The notes: generated from the letters alone by a model not told the origin. 64,000 bases of DNA from Orthonyx spaldingii (GCA_013397795.1 VZTJ01005976.1:960724-1024723); one strand, 5' to 3'; counted from the stretch's first letter, positions 13,901 to 28,900 are shown. A program made the numbers and translations.

Positions 13901-16900
13901 CTATTTGCAAGGAGTGTTGGTTTTATCTAACACAGCAAACACTGGGAACCACTTGCAGATTTTTTTTCTGTTAACTGTTTGATAGTATTTTGCATTATAA
14001 AATATAGGCATGTTTGATTCTTATATTTGAAATTTAACTTCATCACACCAACAACGTATTTTGAAAGAAAAATGGCATTACAATTAAATCACTGAACTCT
14101 GAACACTTAAAATCTACACAGAAAACTGTATAGTTATCCCAACTGCTACATCAGATTTTTGTCTGCATAGGCACAGCTTTCAAAAATGTGCTGACTTTTC
14201 AGAACAGTTGATCACCTGTAACCAACAGGCAGCACCTACTAGTACATTCAATGCATTTCAGCAATTTACTTACTGCAGTTATAAAGCACATATACGTAAA
14301 TGACTATGAAAACACACACACTATGTCATTAGAAAATAGGTCACTTAGTAGCAGCATTCTTTGCCAGATATTCACCAAAAAAGAAAAGCCGTCAAGACCT
14401 GTAACATAACTCTACTCCAGTGGTGCCTTTATTTATCCAATTTATTAGCTAAGCTGTCTCCCATCACACATACCGTTTGTTGACCTTGCAAGAGCTCTTG
14501 GGAGTTTTGCTGAGGTTCTTGTCCTCAAAGAACAACTGCCAGCTGAGTTAGGATCTGGTGGTGTAACACTTTCTCCAGGCCTGCTGACGGCCAAGCTACC
14601 TCACTCTGGAAGAAGTTGTGGTTAGGAGATTTCTTGTCCCACAGGGGAGTTAGTAACTCATTTTCCAGTAGCCTGCTGAGGAGCTGTCAAGCTCTTGTAA
14701 CTCTTTGCATGTGCTGTTCTGACACAATCACATGCAGCATGAGCCTTCTATTACTCATCCAATGAAACTTCCATCCCCCAAGGAAGGCTTCTTGCTCAAG
14801 GTTAGTTTATTTGAAGAGGATCTCATAGTGGTAACGGCTGAGGTTGAAAAAATCTGCGAGGGAAGGTGGAGCTATTTTGTTATACTACACTGGCAAACAC
14901 TTCATTAAAATTCAGAGAAATGACCACTGAGTCATGTGTAATGATAGTTCCAATTAGCAGCAAGAAGATGATGAAAAAATGCCTTTTGGCTCAGAATAGA
15001 TCCTGGAAGAAATCTCTGAAGTTTAAAATGCTTTGCAAGAATAAACACATTGAAGATTATGATGCCTTAATTTACGGTTTTCCAGTTCCCCATTCAGGCA
15101 AACACTATGGAGGGGAGAGATTTAACACTAATGCAAGATCAGACTGACTTGTTGAGATTGGGGTAAGCACTTACACTACTTGTGAATATATACTCTTCAA
15201 GCTGGTACCACCTTCCATGTTTGCAAGTTTAGTTAGGAATCTGTCCTACTGACAGAACAGCATCAGGAAAACACCCTCAGGTGTGTAATAAATTAAATAT
15301 AAAGGCTGTGCCAGGAAACTACAGTGAGAACCTTGAGAGAAGTAGAATGTACAAATGCAGGGTCTGGGAGTATGAAAATCTGACAAACATGGGGACAGAA
15401 GACATAAAAGAACTGGGGGAAGAGGGATAAAAGAAAACCATTCTGGCAGCAGTGATCAAAAGGTCCCTTATAAGAGATATCTTTACCTCTCCTATGCTGT
15501 TCCTGATTAGAATGAAAAACCATTGTTACTATCAATTAACTTTTTTTTTCTCAAATGGCAGTAGAACATGCAGTAGGTCTGAAGGTTCAAAGGCCTATTA
15601 AGGTACCTAAACATGGATCAATATAACAACAGCTCTGCATCAAGTGGTTTTAAAAGTCTTCCCTAAAATTATGTCTTTAAAGTAGCACGGAAAACCAGAA
15701 AAAGGGGCAATGATGAGAATGTTCACATACTTTATTGTTTCCTTGAGACTTCTGCCTGTGTGCAAAAAATGTTTTTCCAAACTACTTAACCACAGTATTT
15801 ATAGTCAGGGGTCAAATATGTGTGTCTCATTCACCAGTTACTCAATTTGATGTTTTGGGCTGTGATATTCAGAAGTGATTACTGCTTCACCCAAAGACAA
15901 TATCAGCTGTGTTTCCAATGACAAATTCTATATTTTTCAGTACTTTGGAAAACTAAATTGTGTGTTTTAAATTGATAACCTTAATATAATGAGAAGACCT
16001 TTAACATCCCTGTGCCTTAGTTATCTTCTCTGAAATGGCAAGGGCACAGTATTCCATCACCCATGTGAGGGCTGTGCAGGTAAATTAATATTTCTGTAGT
16101 GTTCAGATGCTACACCAGTAAGGGATGCAAAGGTAATTCTGCTGTAGATCCAGGATTAGACAGTGTGCTCTAAGACTGTATTAATAGGTAACTGAATGAA
16201 CAGAAAAATCCAGTACTAAAGAGCTGCTCACTAAATGACTGGTAACAGCTCACTCTGTGCTGTGTGAAATAAAGATATTCAGGATAAAAAAATAAGTTAA
16301 ACAATTCAACAAATTATAACAAATACACATATGAGAAAATAGTTATTACATATTTTCTAACTTTCACTATAACCTCAATTATTCTATATTGTAATGTAGC
16401 TGTAAGTACATACTTCACAAAACAGAGAGTGCAATTTGCAGGAGTTTCTCTAGGAGTGGAACTTCAAGTCTTATTATGTTATGTAAATGCTAACAAGCCT
16501 TTATACTACACCACTTACATTAATTAAAGAAACACAATATCACTAATTTTTAAATTTTACAGTATCAACCCCTTTGTGTGACTGGAATTTCCAATGCCAG
16601 GTATCCAGATTTCAAAGAACCCAAGGGAAGATGGCTTAGAAAAATCTTCAGAAACATTATAAAACTCATCTTTTCTAAACACAACTGCAATAAAATTTCA
16701 GTTTTCTAAAACTGGAGGCAGGAAGGCTTCATTCCGCTGGAAACTTGACAAATTCAGCCTTTCTAAATTTACTGTGGGAAGAAAATTAATAATTAGACCT
16801 TAAACCAATGACTGGTCCAGAACTGCCCATTCCCCAATTTTCACTTTCATTCAAGGTAATTGCTGGAGAAAAATTTCACATTCACGAGCAAGGAATACGA

Positions 16901-19900
16901 GACTTTTTTGATTATCTAATATCATTGAATCATAGAATAATTAGGACTGAAAGGGACCTTAATGCTGATCTCCTTCAAACTCCTCTGCCATGGGCAGGGA
17001 CCTGGTGGATCAACCTTCCACTAGATCAGGTTGCTCAGGGCCCCATCCTGTGTCTATGTGTGCATGTCTACAAACAGATTACATTAGAAAACAAAGATTA
17101 AAGTGTAGTGCTTACCTGGTCCATTAAGGAAGTCTTTAATTTGTACAGTAATAAGAGGAGGCGGAATACCACTTTTAGCATCTACCTCTCCTGCTACTGT
17201 CTGCAACCAAATCTTGCAATAATCCAGAGCTTCTGGTAGAGTCTTCCCAGGATCTACAGATGATAATCATCATAGTCATTAATTATATTCCAGGAATATG
17301 ACACATAACAAAATGCTACATACAAAATTGACTAGACAAATCTAATATGGTAAATAATATATCTAATATGACTGGTTTGCACAGCATTTCTGCTTACAGG
17401 CAGGTGTACATGTAGATTAACACATACACACACGGGCAAGAAGGCAAAGCTCTAAGTACACAAAATTTAGAAAACACGCAAAAAATACCAAGTAAAATAT
17501 GAGTAAAATACATCAATAAAACGACAATAAATAGCACACAATTTTAGCTTTAATTAATGATTAAGTAATGAAATTTAAGGACTTCTTACAAGAGAATCTG
17601 TGCTTAAAACCTGCTACTACATTGCATTGTCATTGCTCTGTAGAAAAAATAATAATGGAAAGGTAAATTATAAAGGCAAAAAGACCAGAATGCTGTGAGA
17701 GCTCACATCATTCCTTTCAGAGCTTCACTCAATAGCTAATCAGTAGCTATTCTTGAGTACCTCCTTGAATTGTGTTCCTTTGATCAGTCTGTAATACTAC
17801 AATAGTACATTAAAATTAAATCCATCCAAATGCTATTCCTGTCTTCACTTTCCAGGTATCACACATAGCAAAAACAGTAGTATAAAAAGGCTTTTTAATC
17901 TTTAGGGACTCCTGACCTTTATTATGCATGTTCTCAATTCTGGTATTATGGTCTTAAATTATAAATAATCAATCATTGTTTATTACTGAGTCTGCTATGT
18001 TCTATGTTAATTATTGAATTTCTGTCTCATCCTTAACAACTTAGGGAGGTTTTCTTGAAGCTATTTTCTCCTTTTCAGTCAATTAAAAACTGCTATAATT
18101 GCTTTAAGTTTTACTGAATTAATTCTTTTCAGGAACAGGATTTACATACTCACTGTTATAGTCAACATATGGTATTGTGGTATCACAGTCATATGTGGAC
18201 TGGGTATATAAAGTCAGCTTTGGAATTCGTGTTTCTTGACCTTATCATGTGATTCATATAAATCTTGGCACATATGAACCCTTATGTGATTTCAAAGAAC
18301 CTACTGAAACCAATTGATCATAACTTTAGATCTATATGGAAAAGATCAAAAGTTAGCACATTCTTTTGTTTTTATTTGATCAATTTTCAGGCAATGACTT
18401 TACAGCAGTATTTGTACTGTATGGCATATACATTACAGCCTTCTCTTCCCTATATTCCTGCTATACATTTATAAAGTTGGCTCTCAACAGTTATTTAAGA
18501 GCTGTCACTGCACACAACAGATTTGTATATTTTCCATGAGAATTTATACATTTTTATGATTCTTAACCCTTTCCTTTATTTACAATAACCAGAGCGGTGT
18601 GGCACACTCCCTTTTCTATAGTACCTGTTTTAGGGAATATCTTGTGTCTGGCATTTGTATAGTATACTGAAAATACTACTACCACTATTGCAGCTCATCA
18701 TCATCATCATTCTCTTTACCACCAAGGTACACATTTTTTCCAAAACACACACTTGTAGCTGTTCTGAACAAGGATATCTCTGACAAGGATCTATAAAATA
18801 ATATCTTGTTTTGTGCTAGTACATTATCATAAACAACTAACATTCTAATGCTTTTCAGAAGATATAGTGTAAAGTATTGTAAAAATTACTGAATATTGCT
18901 CAATGAACATCACTGAATTGATTCAATTAATGTCTAAATTACTGTTCCTCTGTAGTATTAATATAAACATTTAGGTGTACCAATATGGCACAAAACATTG
19001 CAGTATGCCATTATTTTGTCTAATTTCTGGAAGATATCATCATATACTGTAATCACAGCAATCTATATCTTCCACCAGCTTTTCAGAAAATCCACTAAAT
19101 TTAGTTGAACATTTCTTTTGTAAAATATACTTAAAGGTAGTCTTATTATCCTGAGATGTGTTTATGTTGAAAAAACCTAACAATTATTTCAAAGTTGTAG
19201 CTCTTTCAAGCTGAAAATATCTCTGATGAAAAGAACTCAAATAGCAGAAAATCCCTGCATGACATATTACATTAACTATACAAACTGCCCTCAGGTCACT
19301 GGGAACTGCAGCACTTAAGTACAGAACCAAGAAATAAAGCAACCATGGGACTCTCAGGAGATTGTTTTGCTCTGTCATGTCTCCAAGGAGTGCAGCACTG
19401 TCATCTCTTCATCACCTGGGGCACTGCAGGACTGGGATATGTGAATAACGATAAGGACTCCAAAATTTACGTATTAGGAACACAACACAAAGAAACCTCA
19501 ATAGACAAAATCAGCCCGAGCGCAACAAAATATATTACTTTTAACCCAGCACTGGTCTTACTGAGTTCAAGCATTTTTTAAGTTCAAGTGAAACTGAGCT
19601 TATTTTGGAAGCAGGAATATTGTATTGACAATTTTGCATTAGAGGTAATAATAACAAAGTGCCATGCAAAGAGCCAGCTTGAGTGCTTCCAAGCCCATGG
19701 TATATAGTTAATTTGGAACTTGGGTAACAGATTTGACTGTCCAGCCAAATATATCCAGTTTTAAGTTTTTATGTAATGATAAGAAAGCTAAAATCCAGAG
19801 GTTTCAAAAATGACTATCCTTGTGTATATTACAAACTTGAGGGGAGTTCCAAATAAAATGTATGATGGCAAGACAAATATATGTACATCAAAGGTCAAAC

Positions 19901-22900
19901 AACCAAAAGATATGTATCCCTATTAAAATATCTTCTAAGGTAGAAAACAGCACATGCATTTTCATAGAATCAAGGATCAGGAAAGGAATAAAGCAATATC
20001 AGTCAATCAATTCCTATGCCAAAAGCACAGGAAATAGAGAAGCAATAGAATGAAAAAAAGGAACTTTAGAATGAAAAGTGAGGAATTCATGATGAGAAGA
20101 GCTATTAGAAAAAGGATTCTTGTCTCTCAAGGAAATGATGGAAGCATTCAGAATGTTTAAAAATACACTTGACAAACACTATAAAACATACAATTGGGAA
20201 CAATTATGCATCAGCAGGGAACTGGTCTGAATAATGTATTATAATAGGTCATTTCCATTTCCATTTTCTATGATTCTCCCAAAAATCAACACTTAAATTT
20301 GCAGTTATTTGTATAAAGAAAATGCTGGAGAAGACCCAGGGGATGCATATATAAGTAAAAGGAGAGGCTAGAATTACTCCACAGCAAGCCAAGAGAGAGA
20401 AAATAAAGGACTGAGAAGCGAGGAGCAGTGAAGACAGCCAGAAATTTTATCCTCTACACCATGTGAAAAATTTGTCTGTGGCAGCAAAAGAAAAATGGTG
20501 AGACAACTACCACAGATCCACAAGACTTTACAAGACTGTAATTTAAAATCTGTAAGACAGAGAAGCTGAAGCCTTCAATAGATCCACATTTACCTTCCTC
20601 CCTTCCCTCTCAAAAACAAACCAACCCCCCCCCAGAAGCCAAACCAAAACAAAAAACCAAACAAAAAAAAACCCCACCAAAAAAACCTCTGGCTATTTTT
20701 GAATTCACCCAAACATCCAAAAGCCACTTTTAGCCTTGCTCAGATCCAGACCTCAGCTCCAAACTTCAGTTTATGAAATATCTTCCTAAACTTGATTTGA
20801 AGTTGCAAGCTTTTGATTTCACTGCTTCTTTTGGTCTTCTTTTAACAGAAGACAGCAAACCCCAAACTTCTGAGGAAAACAGGGAGTGAGGGGAAAGGGA
20901 ACGAGGCAGGCAAGAGAAATTTCACATCTTGAAGACTTTCATTCCCCAAAATGTCTTTGTTCCTCTTCGTGGCTGACACCCAGGCCAGCTCAGGGGGCAT
21001 AACCTGTGGGAGGCTTTGATGGGGGGGGAGCTCAGGGACCCCGAGCCCCCGCCAGCCCCAGGCAGGAGACAGGGCTGCTGAGCGTGTGTGAGGAATGGCA
21101 GCTTGGCCTGCTCCGCTGGAACGCTACCCAGCCCACACCAGTCCTGCAATGTGCTTTTATTTCAATGGATGAATCATAGTTTGGTCTGCAGTCAATTTTA
21201 AGAGCCAGTATGATGCTGCAATCATCTCTGCATTTGAAACTCTGAAGTGGAACATTTGGTCTTGTTTTCAAAACGGTTTCCACTGGAATTTAAAGAACAC
21301 AAGTGGAAAAACATTTCTGTTAGCGTACTCACAAGTGCTGTGTCAGGAAGTTCAAAAATGAGCACTTACAGTAACCTGAGGAATGCACATTCCCAGGGCA
21401 ATTTGGCTTTATGGGTGGGGGCTGCACCGTTGTCCACTCACCCATGACTGCAGATGTACTGGACAATAAATACACTCAGAGGGGAACAGGTGACACTCCA
21501 GCAGAACTCCCTCGATGCTATGCTAGGAAAGCCTCAAACCCTCTCTCTGCCATGTAGGAAGCACAGGCTGACAGAGAGGCAGTGAATCAGACTTCCCGCC
21601 AGAGCCAGCCTGTGCTGCTCTTCTTGCAAAACCCTGGAAAAGGCTTTCCATTAGATCAGAGGTTACATGTGGTCTTAGCTACTGCATCTGCTCTTCATGG
21701 ACCCCCTGCCATCAAAGGCGTGGGTGTCAAATAAAATCAAATAAAACAAAAATCAAGAATAATTTTGGATGGCCTCACAACGACTGTTTTTTGCAAATGA
21801 GTCGTTGGCAGAAGTTGAAAAAATTCCATGTATAACAGATATTTACTGAGAAATTTCTCTCCCTTGAAACAACCAAGCACCACAACCTCATCTTTGAAAG
21901 TAAACAAACAAACAAATAGAAAAAAGATTTTTCAAGAATGCCCTGAGCACAGTGGTCAGGAAATGAGGCAATTTTGTATCTGGATTACATTACCTGAAAC
22001 AAAGCAAATAAAGATTCAAAAAAAATATTTATAAAAGCAGCTTATGAGATTACATTAAAAACAATTGCACCCACTTCTATTTAAGTAAAAATGGCCAAAA
22101 CTCTGTTTGCAAAAACTAACAGTTGGCAGATGCTTTTTTGTTAAATATACGATGAGCATTTAATAAAAAAGGGTCATTTTACAGTATCTTTCAGTCTATT
22201 TTTACAGAATCTCACAAGTAAACTCAGGGACCAACTAGTCTTTTTAGTGCCACTTATTAAGGAGTTAAAATTTATTCCATTAATTTATGTACTTTGATTT
22301 CAGGTTCCTGTACCTTGCAGTAGCATAACTGCAATCAAGCTGCACACAACAAAACACAAATGAAGCAGTTTAGCACAACCATAATAAAACTGAGCTAACA
22401 TTTCAACAACCTAATAAGTCTCCCACTTCTACAAACTGACTTGCCAGTGGACTTGGTTATAGAGAAGACTGAGGAAGCACAACCACTGGGTCCTTATCTC
22501 CCAGGCAGGCAAATGCTCCCACATACAGACACTGGTCCAATGGAAATGTGCTGCTACTAACTGCTAATCAATAAACTAAGAATACTTAACTTTAAATAGC
22601 CTATTTCCTCCCATTTAATTCTTAAGTTCTTATTTCTTTCATGTTTCAGAAATTAAGCTAAAAATAAATAACACAGCTAGTGATACAGGAGCCAACTTTG
22701 GATGAAATTTGGTGTTTCAACCACTGTACAACGCTCTGTCTCACAAAGGGAGTGATAGTTTAATGTGCAAGATTGTGAATTTTATGCTCCATTCAAAACT
22801 AATAACAAAACCCTTGTCCCAAATAAAATACATATGGCTTCATAGCAGTATAAAATCTTCATTTCTACACAATGTTCAAAGCAGTAAACCATCATGAAGC

Positions 22901-25900
22901 AGTAACCCTTAATTCTGTCACCAGTGTGGGACTAACTATTACCCTCTTTAAAATTCATGTTGGTACAGTTTTAAAGGATAATTTCCCTGTTTTATACAAA
23001 GGTCCATAAAACAGACTGCCATCAAATTACCTGCTGGAAGCATTTCTGAAGTCTAGACAATCTTTGCTGACTTACAGCTAAACAAGATATTTCTTACAAG
23101 TATGCTATTGGGAGGTGAGGGATGAAAAGCATAGCTAGATCCAAACTATCATCAGGTTTTCTTTACCCTAGAGATTTTTTGTGCAACTAATGTCAACCAA
23201 AATAAAAGACTTTCCTAATTTCATAACAGAATTTTGTGTTTGCTTCTGCCTTGCAAAAATTTGAGAGTTGCTTCAGCTGTAATTTTTTTTTTAGAAAAGC
23301 TGTAAGAAATGGCACAGTATTTCACAAGACCTGAATCTATGACTGTTGAACTAACAGTATGCAAATCTTCAGAATTTCACACCAAAACTGATGCAAACAA
23401 CTGTTTCCAAAAGTTTTAAAACATTTCTAAAATGCTCTTATCAGTGTATATGGTATAGAATGCATAGAATACATAAAATGATTTTAAATGGGAGAGATTT
23501 TATTACCATGTTTTGAATGTAATGTAAATATTTAATATATAGCTTAACTAGGTATGTTTGACCATATTAGTTTAAGTAATGAGAAAGCATGCCCATATTA
23601 TTACCAACAAAGCTTTATAACAAGGTACTTTTACTTTTGCTTAGACAAGTCTCAATTTTTAGGTTGTGATCAAAATTTGCAATATTATAGGCCTGAATTT
23701 TTGAGCTGCTGCTGTGCTGTTGCCTAACTCCATCACAGGATGGAATGCACACAATATTTTCATTAGGTCTATGATTTGGTTGGTTGTTTTTTTTGTTTTG
23801 TTTTCAAGGGGGAATATGCTCCCTCAGTTCTTATAATCCAGTTAAAACGTATCTTTTATATTTAGCTTGAGTTCTTCTTCTGTGTTAGATAATAGAGAGT
23901 TAGTTGCGTGCATGCATATACACAGAAAAGCAGTCTTCTAGAGAGGCTAACTGGAAATATGGTTTAGCAACATTCACTGTAAGTTAAACATCATTTATGC
24001 CTTCTTCCCACTCTCCAGTCCTTGATACACAGAGAAATACAGGAATATAGTGCATGTGTAGCATACTGAAGGAGAGAAGCTAAGTTGGTTCTTTCAAATA
24101 AACTTTATATTGTTCTTCATATGGATGATACATCTCTTTCAGACAAAACTGTCAGCAGTCACAATATCAAGAAATGCTGGTGTGATAGATGAAATCAATC
24201 ACAGCAGCACACAAAATGTCACAAAGAGCTTCTTATTATGTATTATATGATATGCAATGTATGATATGCAATATAATATGTACACACATACATACACACA
24301 CACATATATATATATAACACATAGTTTGTGGATATTTTCCTTCTAATACATGTTAGAAATGAAAAATAGAAATTTCCCAAACTAACATGTTATTACAGTG
24401 CTATGACAACACTAATCCTAAACGAAGCAATTATCAGCACAGCAGGTCTTCCTAAACAAGGGGAAATAAAAACTTTATACTATCTATTTTGCTGAGTGAA
24501 TTAGCGTGTGACTTGAAGTGTGGCTTAATTTTATTAACTTATTAATACATTTAGGATGGTATTTTTAGGCACTAGAACTTGGGCATCCACGTCTCAAACT
24601 CTTTTGAAAAGAGTGCCACTGCTTTGGCAGCAGGTGCAAGGATTCTGTGTGATACATGACGAAAGTAATTATTACTGCCCACAACGGCAGCAGGATGAGA
24701 CCAGAACTTCTGCCTTCACATAATGTCTGAGTCCTACCTCCACACTTTTTTACATTTGCCTGACATGGAGCTATAAAGCCAAAGAAAAGGGTAAGACACA
24801 TGCATGGCTAATCTTTGGTCTTCCAGTTGAGCAACCCGTGGCGACTGAGGAGTTCTCAGGCTGTATGTTCCTACTATCTTTATTATTTAGACTTCTTGCC
24901 ATGCTTCTGTGCTCTCTGATCCACTTTCAATTTATAAGAAGACTTTAACACAGCTTGTGTTTTCTAGAATTGCTGTCATAGACACGAAGATGGTGAAAGA
25001 CTTCAGGCGTTAATTGTAGAAGCAGAATGGACAGAACTTTGCCCAGTTCATTGGTGGTCGCAGCTTGTACCAAGGACACACTTGAATGCCTCAGACATGA
25101 GAAATGAAGAAGTCCTATTGCATCTTTCCAAAGCACTAACTCAATGAAGATGTGATCTTAGACCTACTCCAAGCCTCCTTCAAGCTTTGCTTTGTGAATT
25201 CTCTTCATATTAATTGCTGCAATGACAACATTTTACATAGTATTTAACAACTACACATGAGAATCTGGAGTAAATCATATTCATGACGCAGATGTGTTTC
25301 ATTCAAGGCAGGACAGAACAGGAACAGCAGAGAAAGATGAAAACAGAAGAAGGATTTAAAAAATGTAGCTGAGAACAAATTTCCCTGTTTTAAGTATCTT
25401 CTTTTCCACTGCCTAATCTTCCTCACTGTTTAATCCCTCTTACAAGTTCCACTACAATTCAGATTTCTGAGAACAGTTAAGAGCACATTTTTAGTCTTTT
25501 GCATAAGCAGATTATTTTAATGCTAATTTTCAGAAAATACAATCTAATTCAGCAAAGATTTGGTAAAGCTGCACAGAAGAGTATACTACTTTTCAAAACT
25601 GCTGTGTTGTGAATAGTGTCAAAGAAAAACTAGCAATACCTAGAGCTCTCATTCAGAGAACAATTTGAAACCTCATATAATTCTGGCTGTATGTTCACCT
25701 GGATCTCTGCATACTTATTTACACTTTTTTGGAGTAACACTCCATAATGATATATCTAATGAAATCATTATACCCAGTACTGACTGCTAGACAAATGAAC
25801 AGCAATCATTTGATTTCTCTCTTCAGCAGTACAGATAAAGCAGAAAAAGAATATTTTCTACTGGACAGCTATTTTGACATTTCTCATTATAAGCTTTGCA

Positions 25901-28900
25901 TATGGAATTAAAAAATAAAGGAGTTTATTGCAAACCTTATTGCTCAATTGAATGAAAACTTAAAATACATGACATCACTTGACGCTGTTTGAAAGATCAC
26001 TTTATTTTTTTTTACAGCTTATGTCCAAAACACCAGGTGCTTCTACAGTGTTTATCTTTACATTTTATCAGTACGCTAGTATAGGAAAATATTGTGACAT
26101 TCAGTCATAAAAAATGCTCTTTATGAAATTACCTTGGCTTACAACTCTTACTTCCTTAGAAAACTTTGAGAAATTACAGCAATGCTACAATCCCTGTCAC
26201 AATCTGGTAATGAGAAAGTAATACTAAGAATCAGGAAGAACTGGTTGCTAAAAGGTTAGATCTTAATTAATTTAAAACATTTTACACCCTTAACTTGATT
26301 CAGCTGTGAGGTATAATTCTAAAAATATGGACATTTAGTGATTGATATGTAAAGATGTCCTGAAGTTCTGTCAGCTGCTTTCCACCACCCTTTGTAACTT
26401 TGAGACGTGCAATCATTTTCAGTTATAACCAGGAGTGAATGTTAAATGCTCTTACCTGTACACTTGTAGTCTGAGGCAACTCCTTTCAGACCAGCGTTGA
26501 ACACTGATATTTCTACTTTTTGCTTTCTGTGGTGGCAGCTGAGGAGCACAGAGGGCTGTGAGACAACCAGGTAGAGAAATGGCTGTAGCTCGATGTCCCC
26601 AGTTCCCCTGCGACCGGGCTGCCGTACAATGGTTATACCCAGGGCCTGTCGAGCAGATGACCTTGTGGAAGCGTGCAGACTTTCCAGTGACAAAAGACCC
26701 GTTTTTCTCCCAGCAGACAGGGGAACGTTACTGTTCAAAAGATCATCTGCTGTGACAGAGGAGATGCATGGCTGACTGGGCTTCCTGGTATCATGGTTGC
26801 TGCCTGAAACTGTTTCTGGCAGGTTCAAGGAGCTTTTACTTATCTTTTCGCCATCTTTCTGATCTTGCACTGATTTTGATTTAGGTGAGGCAGTGCACGA
26901 GTAAGTCATCAGTGAGATTCGGCTTGCTGTAACAAAAATGTCAAAGGGAATGAAGTTGAGATTCTTCACGATGGAAGACTGGCGGGAAGGACGGGCAATG
27001 CGGTGCTGGCTGGTACCGCTGTGCTGCTCGATCTGAATGATTCTGATCTTAACACTGTCGCTGCCAATTCCACTGTCCTGTGCCCCACTGTAACGGGAAG
27101 AAGTCTCAACTGTTCCACCATCAGCCACATCCATCTTCTTCTGTTCTTGTTTGGAAACCTGCAAAGGAAAATGTTATATTAACTTCTGATATTCATATCC
27201 CACCTATTTCCATTTCAGTCACAGCAAAAAATCACTACATAAACATGATATCAAAAAAGAGAATTATAAAAAAAAAATCTGCCAAGTTAACTTTAACACA
27301 ATAATCACTCATAAAAACACAGCAGGTGTCTGTTCCAATGAAACGATGACTCACAATAGCTGAAGAGCCAAAAAATATGGGAAAGGAAAAAAACAAGCAA
27401 GCAGTAAGGATTTCTAGGCTTAAACAACATTTAAAAATTTTTTAAACTCTTTATTTAAAGTCTAAAGAATTTATAAGAAATTTATGGATTAATATAAACC
27501 CATATATCTGTGAAATAATGTATTGTAAACAAAAAGCCTAGTTAGAATTGGTTTCCAATTTTGAGCACTGATGCTCAAAGCATCACCTTTGTTACTAAAA
27601 TTTTGTACTGTGATTAGATGAAATAGAACATAATATTAACCCACTACACAATCATAAAAGGACTAAATGGAAATTATAAACTGAAATGTATAAAAAATAT
27701 ATTGCAGAAAAAATATTTTTCTTAAGAGTCATGGAATGGCAGCTGCCTTATATAAAACACCAAAGCTACAGGAAACATCAGAACTATCTAAAGACTGTCT
27801 CGGTGATGGGTATGAGTTCTTAGCTTACCAAGGCCACATGTGGTATTGGCTGTGACATTCACAGGGTTTTACATGAGAAATCATTGCATATAAAAATATT
27901 TCAAAAACAAAACACACACCACTGACAAACAAAAATTTTTCCTTCTATCACACAAAATGCAAGAGTGAAATAAAAAGTCGCAAGGCTGTGTCCAGAGACC
28001 TTATAGTCTTGGCTCAAGAGACAGAGGTATCCCAAGACAAAAAAGTACTTCAGGAAAAATCACTTTCAACACTGTTCATGAAACAAATACAAATTCTATC
28101 ATAAGCTTGAGGGCAAGGTGGGGAGCATATACGAAAATATGTGACAAAAAAAAGAAAAATCTGCAAAAATTCAGTAATAATTGATGTGTGAGTAATTCCT
28201 CAGATTCATATGAAGGTTAGAGTCATACATTCACCCTGTATAGCTTCCACAGCATAACTAATACTTCCATCTGTGCTGCTGCAGAAGCGTTTCTGCTCTG
28301 CTCTGTACAGGAGCTAACATAAGAAATGCCCAACTCGTGGATTCGTGACCCATCCAGCCCAGTACATTGTTTTCAATAGCACTAGGAGGAAACACTGGTA
28401 AGGGATACCATAAACTCTGTCCACTTCCTGCAACCTGTTCCTCTCCTCCTCCCAGGCATCCACAGCTGTTGACCCTAGGATGCCAGGGACACATGTTTGT
28501 GTGGTCATTTTAGTAACCATTCCTGGGCTTCTTGTCCATTAATTCATCCACTTCCTATCTGAACACACTGACAGTGTCTGTTCTCCACAACCTTCAGAGG
28601 CAACACATTCCAATTTTTTTTTAAAAAATTGCTTTAAACCATGTTCTCCTAGTGACATTGCTTCCCCCCGATCTTTTGTAGTATATGAATTGTTCAGGTC
28701 CACATTCAGCTTTATCAGTGTCGTTATGACTTTGTAAACTGTCATCACAGCCCTCCTCAGCCTTCTCCTCTTCAGACATGGAAATTCCAGCATTTCTAGT
28801 CTCTCCTCACAAAGAAGGTACTCCAGGACCTTTAATCTCTTTAGCTTCCCTTCTCTCCTTCTGTAACTCCAGTATGCACTTCTTGAGTACTCTGCAAAGC

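Larger units (their letters stand above)
4951..17115 (-). other. VPS13B: VPS13B intron, 12.2 kb
   Basis: It separates the 138 bp exon from the 408 bp exon. Contents: two plus-strand CR1 fragments (about 6635-6818 and 9548-10352), a possible SINE remnant at about 15995-16125, a minus-strand CR1 end at 16926-17051 close to the donor side, an A-rich run near 7909-7921, and otherwise unique AT-rich DNA. The block at about 12430-12830 is less AT-rich and more complex than its surroundings. No coding exon recognised inside. Confidence 0.85.
17254..26455 (-). other. VPS13B: VPS13B intron, 9.2 kb
   Basis: Mostly unique AT-rich DNA. It contains old CR1 ends around 19.96-20.28 kb, a C/A-rich low-complexity tract at 20615-20690, a short GC-rich patch at 20985-21135, a T/G tract at 23775-23804, an AC/TA microsatellite near 24281-24317 and an ATC run near 18695-18710. 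Small open frames inside show no family resemblance. Confidence 0.85.

Noticed and set aside
14480..14800. Possible solo LTR because of its balanced composition
   Set aside because: No TG...CA ends with flanking duplication, polyadenylation signal in place or primer-binding site could be found.
26558..26775. Two plus-strand frames of 60-65 codons
   Set aside because: They lie opposite the coding strand of the 703 bp VPS13B exon and are shadows of it.
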